NCBI GenBank assembly: GCA_002401045.1
Contig: NVSA01000022.1
Location: forward strand, 5,179 to 13,621
Origin: Paracoccaceae bacterium
GTDB taxonomy: Bacteria; Pseudomonadota; Alphaproteobacteria; Rhodobacterales; Rhodobacteraceae
DNA: 8,443 bases
Direction: 5' to 3'
Both the position numbers and the translations under genes were made by a program. Of this stretch, positions 6,211 to 8,443 are shown piece after piece (the first letter of the stretch is position 1; every line of letters begins with the position of its first letter). Under the pieces are notes generated by a model, which did not search any database, was not told the origin of the DNA, and saw only the letters and a list, made by a program, of their open reading frames with translations.

Positions 6211-6270
6211 GGTTCCTAAATAGTGCGTAATTGATACTTAGTACCTAATTGATATCATGATGGTGTAACT
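6211..6270. promoter_or_regulatory. Divergent control region between hxlR-2 and the SnoaL-like gene, with candidate operators
   Basis: The spacer holds GGTTCCTA (6211-6218, which on the minus strand is also the hxlR-2 ribosome site) and AGTACCTA (6240-6247), both identical to boxes near hxlR-1. It also holds a 9-bp direct repeat TAATTGATA at 6228-6236 and 6246-6254 (18-bp period) and the palindrome ATCATGAT (6254-6261). A minus-strand promoter for hxlR-2 may be TTGTCT-N17-TATCAA, with its -10 box on the palindrome side of the same repeats. Regulator binding is inferred. Confidence 0.5.
6231..6258 (+). promoter_or_regulatory. Sigma70-type promoter of the SnoaL-like gene
   Basis: The -35 box TTGATA (6231-6236) and -10 box TATCAT (6253-6258) are 16 nt apart. 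The shared box AGTACCTA lies in the spacer between them, so a protein bound there would directly affect RNA polymerase. Transcription would start near 6265, giving a leader of about 34 nt. Confidence 0.6.
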
Positions 6271-6298
6271 GAGACAACTTGATTCGAAAGGGAAGCAA

Positions 6299-7069
6299 AT
6301 GACTCCGAAAGAACTTGTACTGAACGCTGTGACAGCGATTTTTTCTAACTTTAACCCAGAGGTAGCCGCTGATTTATTGGCAGATGGATATATTCAGCAT
6401 AACCCTGCGGTACCGACGGGTGCGGCAGCGATTATTGGCTTTATTCCAGCATTGAAGGAAAGCGGCATTAAGCTGACGACGCACCGTGTGATTACTGAGG
6501 GTAATTATGTGGTGTTGCACAATACATATGACAATGCGCAGGCATTTGGCGCTGAAACTTTGGTAGCCTTTGATGTGTTTCGTGTTGAGGATGGCAAAGT
6601 GGCTGAGCATTGGGATAATTTGCAAGCCCCTGCCGCGCCAAACCCGTCTGGACGCACGCTGATTGATGGGGAAACCGAAATTGTTGATCTGGATAAAACC
6701 GCGGCGAATAAAGCGTTGGTTGAGGCGTTTATCGAGGATGTTTTGCAAGGCGCTGATCCTGCAAAGATCACGGATTACATTTCTACACAGACCTATATTC
6801 AGCATAATCCACAGGTTGCGGATGGGCTGGATGGTTTGGGTGCGGCGTTAGAAGCAATGACTGCGGCGGGGATGGGGATGCGCTATGCAAAGACGCATTT
6901 GGTTGTGGCGCAAGGTAACTTTGTGTTTGCGGCATCTGAGGGTAAATTGGGGGATGCGGACACGGCATTTTTTGATTTGTTCCGCCTTGAGGATGGCAAA
7001 ATCGTAGAGCATTGGGATACGGTTTCTGAAATCCCTGCCGAGATGGCGCATGATAACGGTAAGTTCTAA
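6299..7069 (+). CDS. Tandem SnoaL/NTF2-like domain protein
   Basis: This 256-residue protein is built of two homologous SnoaL-like (NTF2-fold) domains. Domain 1 spans about residues 1-115 with YIQHNP (31-36) and EHWD (103-106). Domain 2 spans about 136-250 with YIQHNP (166-171) and EHWD (237-240). The repeat offset is 134-135 residues. A single SnoaL-like domain is usually 120-140 residues, so this is a duplication-fusion. Family members include polyketide cyclases, small-molecule isomerases and many of unknown function; the closest theme is the predicted SnoaL-like aldol-condensation group. No signal peptide or membrane segment is present. The ribosome site AGGGAAG ends 3 nt before the ATG at 6299. 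It has its own promoter and terminator and is divergent from hxlR-2, its likely regulator. The conserved Tyr, His, Asn and Glu-His-Trp-Asp residues may line two pockets; the substrate is unknown. Confidence 0.88.
   Translation: MTPKELVLNAVTAIFSNFNPEVAADLLADGYIQHNPAVPTGAAAIIGFIPALKESGIKLTTHRVITEGNYVVLHNTYDNAQAFGAETLVAFDVFRVEDGKVAEHWDNLQAPAAPNPSGRTLIDGETEIVDLDKTAANKALVEAFIEDVLQGADPAKITDYISTQTYIQHNPQVADGLDGLGAALEAMTAAGMGMRYAKTHLVVAQGNFVFAASEGKLGDADTAFFDLFRLEDGKIVEHWDTVSEIPAEMAHDNGKF
6389..7019 (+). repeat. Internal duplication visible at DNA level in the SnoaL-like gene
   Basis: Identical words recur at domain spacing. TATATTCAGCATAA is at 6389-6402 and 6794-6807 (405 bp apart). GAGGATGGCAAA is at 6587-6598 and 6989-7000, and GAGCATTGGGATA is at 6605-6617 and 7007-7019 (both 402 bp apart). 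These correspond to the YIQHN and EDGK/EHWD motifs of the two domains. The rest of each unit has diverged. Confidence 0.75.
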
Positions 7070-7080
7070 ATGTAGTCACA

Positions 7081-7107
7081 GGCGGCGCTATGATGCGCCG
7101 TCTTTTT
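7081..7107 (+). terminator. Rho-independent terminator of the SnoaL-like gene
   Basis: An 8-bp stem (arms 7081-7088 and 7095-7102, one G-T pair) encloses the 6-nt loop TATGAT and is followed by five T. It lies 11 nt after the stop codon. There is no T-run in the minus direction, so it should not terminate the converging SIMPL gene well. Confidence 0.88.
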
Positions 7108-7112
7108 AGGGA

Positions 7113-7832
7113 TTAATTATCCAGATAGAATGTGATGGTTGTTACGACGCGCACCAGTTTGTTTAATTTGCGGTCGTTGGCGTTGCCGCTGTTGGCTTCA
7201 CGGATTTGAAAGCCGCCTTGGGTGGCGTTTTGAATGCCGCCGACTTTTACGCCTGCGTTTTGGGCAAATTCATTGGCCGCGATGCGGGCATTTTCGGTGG
7301 CTTCGCGTAGCATGTCGGGCTTGATGTCGTTGAGCTTGGTGAAATTATACTGAACGCCGAATTCTTGCACGTCGATGCCGTCTTTGGTGAGGGCAAAAAT
7401 TGGTTGGCGTGCTGGTTCGATTTTGGCGGGTTGTGCGGTGGATATAAAAATATCGGCTCCGATGGAATACCAGCGATCGGTGATGTCACCGTTGTTGTTA
7501 CGGTTGGTGTGGTCACTTTTTTGCAAAGGCGCAAAGTGGATTTCTTCGGGTGAAAACCCTGCCTGTGTGAACACGGCACGTATTTTTTCAACATTGGCTT
7601 CGGCGCGGGTGAAGGTTGCGGCGATATTGCCATAGTCGCGGTCGGTGACGGATGAGGAAAGGGACCATGTAGCGGTGTCGGCGGGAACGATGCGTTCGGA
7701 CAGTCCTTTGACATGGGCGGTATTGGCACCCGTGCGCTGATTGAGCATGGTTTGACTGATGAAAAAGCCTGCGACTGCCAGCCCTAGGCCGACAAATAAG
7801 CCGCCGATAAGTGATGTTGTATTTTGTCCCAT
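7113..7832 (-). CDS. Membrane-anchored SIMPL domain (DUF541) protein
   Basis: This 239-residue protein has one N-terminal hydrophobic helix (about residues 7-29, LIGGLFVGLGLAVAGFFIS) after a short polar start, with no lipobox Cys or clear cleavage site. It is therefore probably anchored in the inner membrane with the rest in the periplasm. The remainder resembles the SIMPL/DUF541 (COG2859) family: HVKGLSERIVPADTATWS (40-57), a helical EANVEKIRAVFTQAGF stretch (78-93), RWYSIGADIFI (120-130), REATENARIAANEFAQNAG (176-194) and a C-terminal VRVVTTITFYLDN strand. Family members are linked to the cell envelope, but their biochemical role is poorly defined. The frame opens at 7886, but GAGGG lies 5 nt before the ATG at 7832 and the membrane helix then starts at the usual distance, so 7832 is chosen. 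It is divergent from clpB and convergent with the SnoaL-like gene. Confidence 0.88.
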   Translation of the reverse strand: MGQNTTSLIGGLFVGLGLAVAGFFISQTMLNQRTGANTAHVKGLSERIVPADTATWSLSSSVTDRDYGNIAATFTRAEANVEKIRAVFTQAGFSPEEIHFAPLQKSDHTNRNNNGDITDRWYSIGADIFISTAQPAKIEPARQPIFALTKDGIDVQEFGVQYNFTKLNDIKPDMLREATENARIAANEFAQNAGVKVGGIQNATQGGFQIREANSGNANDRKLNKLVRVVTTITFYLDN

Positions 7833-7873
7833 GATGCCCTCGCAAAAATATGTAGAATTATTGTGGCATGGGA

Positions 7874-7905
7874 CTTGCCCTACCACAACGGAATTCTTAT
7901 CTTAT
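7874..7905 (+). promoter_or_regulatory. Candidate RpoH (sigma32)-type promoter of clpB
   Basis: CTTG (7874-7877), an 18-nt spacer and CTTATCTTAT (7896-7905) match the alphaproteobacterial heat-shock consensus CTTG-N16-18-CYTATNTNNG at all but the last fixed position. Transcription would start near 7911, about 70 nt before the clpB ATG. clpB is a classical RpoH target, which supports the reading. The CTTG lies inside an imperfect dyad (arms TTGTGG 7861-7866 and CCACAA 7883-7888). Confidence 0.45.
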
Positions 7906-7929
7906 AGGTGAGGCCTGACCCCATGCGTG

Positions 7930-7972
7930 CCTATATAGGGCGCATATTTGAAACAGCAGGCGCTTATATAAG
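7930..7972. repeat. Two perfect 10-bp palindromes CYTATATARG in the clpB leader
   Basis: CCTATATAGG (7930-7939) and CTTATATAAG (7963-7972) are each exact palindromes with a shared TATATA core. They lie 33 bp apart, close to three helical turns, and the second overlaps the clpB Shine-Dalgarno. Either could be a -10-like box (both fit CYTATNTNNG but lack a CTTG at 16-18 nt) or a paired operator. Confidence 0.5.
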
Positions 7973-7982
7973 GAGAAGACCC

Positions 7983-8443
7983 ATGGACCTTGAAAAGTTC
8001 ACAGAACGGTCTCGGGGCTTTATTCAAGCCGCCCAGACGATTGCGGTGCGCGAAAGCCATCAGAGATTTACACCTGAACATTTGCTGAAGGCCTTGTTGG
8101 ATGACGACCAAGGTTTGGCGGCTAATTTGATTGCGGCCTCTGGCGGCAATGCAAAAGCAGCGCTTGAAGCGGTGGATGTTGCTTTGGCAAAACAGCCAAA
8201 AGTGACAGGTTCAAATAGCAGTGTTTATTTGGATGGTCAGACAGCTAAAGTTTTGGCTGAAGCCGAAAAGCTGGCACAGAAAGCGGGCGATAGTTTTGTG
8301 CCTGTTGAGCGTTTGTTGACGGCGCTATGTATTGTGAAGTCGGATGCGCAAAAAATCCTAAAAGATGCGGGTGTAAATGCGCAAGGATTGAACGGTGCGA
8401 TTAACGACATTCGTAAAGGGCGTACGGCAGATAGTGCCACGGC
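7983..8443 (+). CDS. clpB: ATP-dependent chaperone ClpB, N-terminal part (cut by window)
   Basis: The first 153 residues of ClpB are present, the Hsp100 AAA+ disaggregase that works with DnaK to rescue aggregated proteins. It starts MDLEKFTERSRGFIQAAQ and contains both Clp_N repeats: TPEHLLKALL (30-39) marks the first and VPVERLLTAL (106-115) the second. The linker RKGRTADSAT (144-153) normally leads to the first AAA+ module, which lies beyond the edge; full length is usually about 860-880 residues. The start has AAGGAG 7 nt upstream. The 150-bp upstream region, shared with the divergent SIMPL gene, carries a candidate RpoH promoter and two palindromes, consistent with heat-shock control. Confidence 0.95.
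   Translation, partial: MDLEKFTERSRGFIQAAQTIAVRESHQRFTPEHLLKALLDDDQGLAANLIAASGGNAKAALEAVDVALAKQPKVTGSNSSVYLDGQTAKVLAEAEKLAQKAGDSFVPVERLLTALCIVKSDAQKILKDAGVNAQGLNGAINDIRKGRTADSAT

Noticed and set aside
7247..7729. 160-residue minus-strand frame, Pro/Ser rich, inside the SIMPL gene
   Set aside because: It is an alternate-frame shadow of the SIMPL gene with no domain signs.

Overview
This window looks like ordinary chromosomal DNA of an alphaproteobacterium, most likely from or near the Rhodobacterales. The evidence is the 41-residue cysteine-poor form of ribosomal protein L36, a DNA polymerase IV with an N-terminal four-cysteine extension, a ClpB N-terminus of alphaproteobacterial type, and the mix of neighbours (N-formylglutamate amidohydrolase, pyrF, SIMPL-domain protein, clpB). 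Base composition is moderate rather than very GC-rich. The taxonomic call is inference from protein character; no database search was possible. I see no phage genes, insertion sequences, integrases, CRISPR arrays, toxin-antitoxin pairs or recognisable defence system.

Layout. Positions 1-1204 (minus) hold most of a saccharopine-dehydrogenase-like Rossmann protein that runs into a DUF4166 domain and is cut by the window edge. A strong terminator (1229-1258) separates it from rpmJ (minus, 1280-1405), which lies just downstream of tRNA-Val(GAC) (minus, 1469-1543). A good sigma70-type promoter (1585-1613) can serve both tRNA and rpmJ. An N-formylglutamate amidohydrolase (plus, 1673-2530) then meets dinB (minus, 2531-3784) stop codon to stop codon.

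The middle holds two divergent modules, each with an HxlR-family winged-helix regulator facing a small effector gene. Module 1 is hxlR-1 (minus, TTG start, 3958-4329) facing a COG2910-like NAD(P)-binding reductase (plus, 4427-5053). Module 2 is hxlR-2 (minus, 5841-6206) facing a protein made of two tandem SnoaL/NTF2-like domains (plus, 6299-7069, with its own terminator). Both divergent spacers carry the same two 8-bp boxes, GGTTCCTA and AGTACCTA, which are candidate HxlR operator half-sites. The housekeeping gene pyrF (minus, 5077-5772) sits between the modules.

The right end holds a membrane-anchored SIMPL/DUF541 protein (minus, 7113-7832) divergent from the start of clpB (plus, 7983 to the edge). 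The clpB leader contains a candidate RpoH-type promoter and two perfect 10-bp palindromes.

How the genes fit together: most are unrelated housekeeping functions (translation, pyrimidine synthesis, translesion synthesis, heat shock). The one theme that may be a system is the pair of HxlR modules, which may be two related small-molecule or electrophile response switches. No stretch longer than 300 bases lacks a gene.
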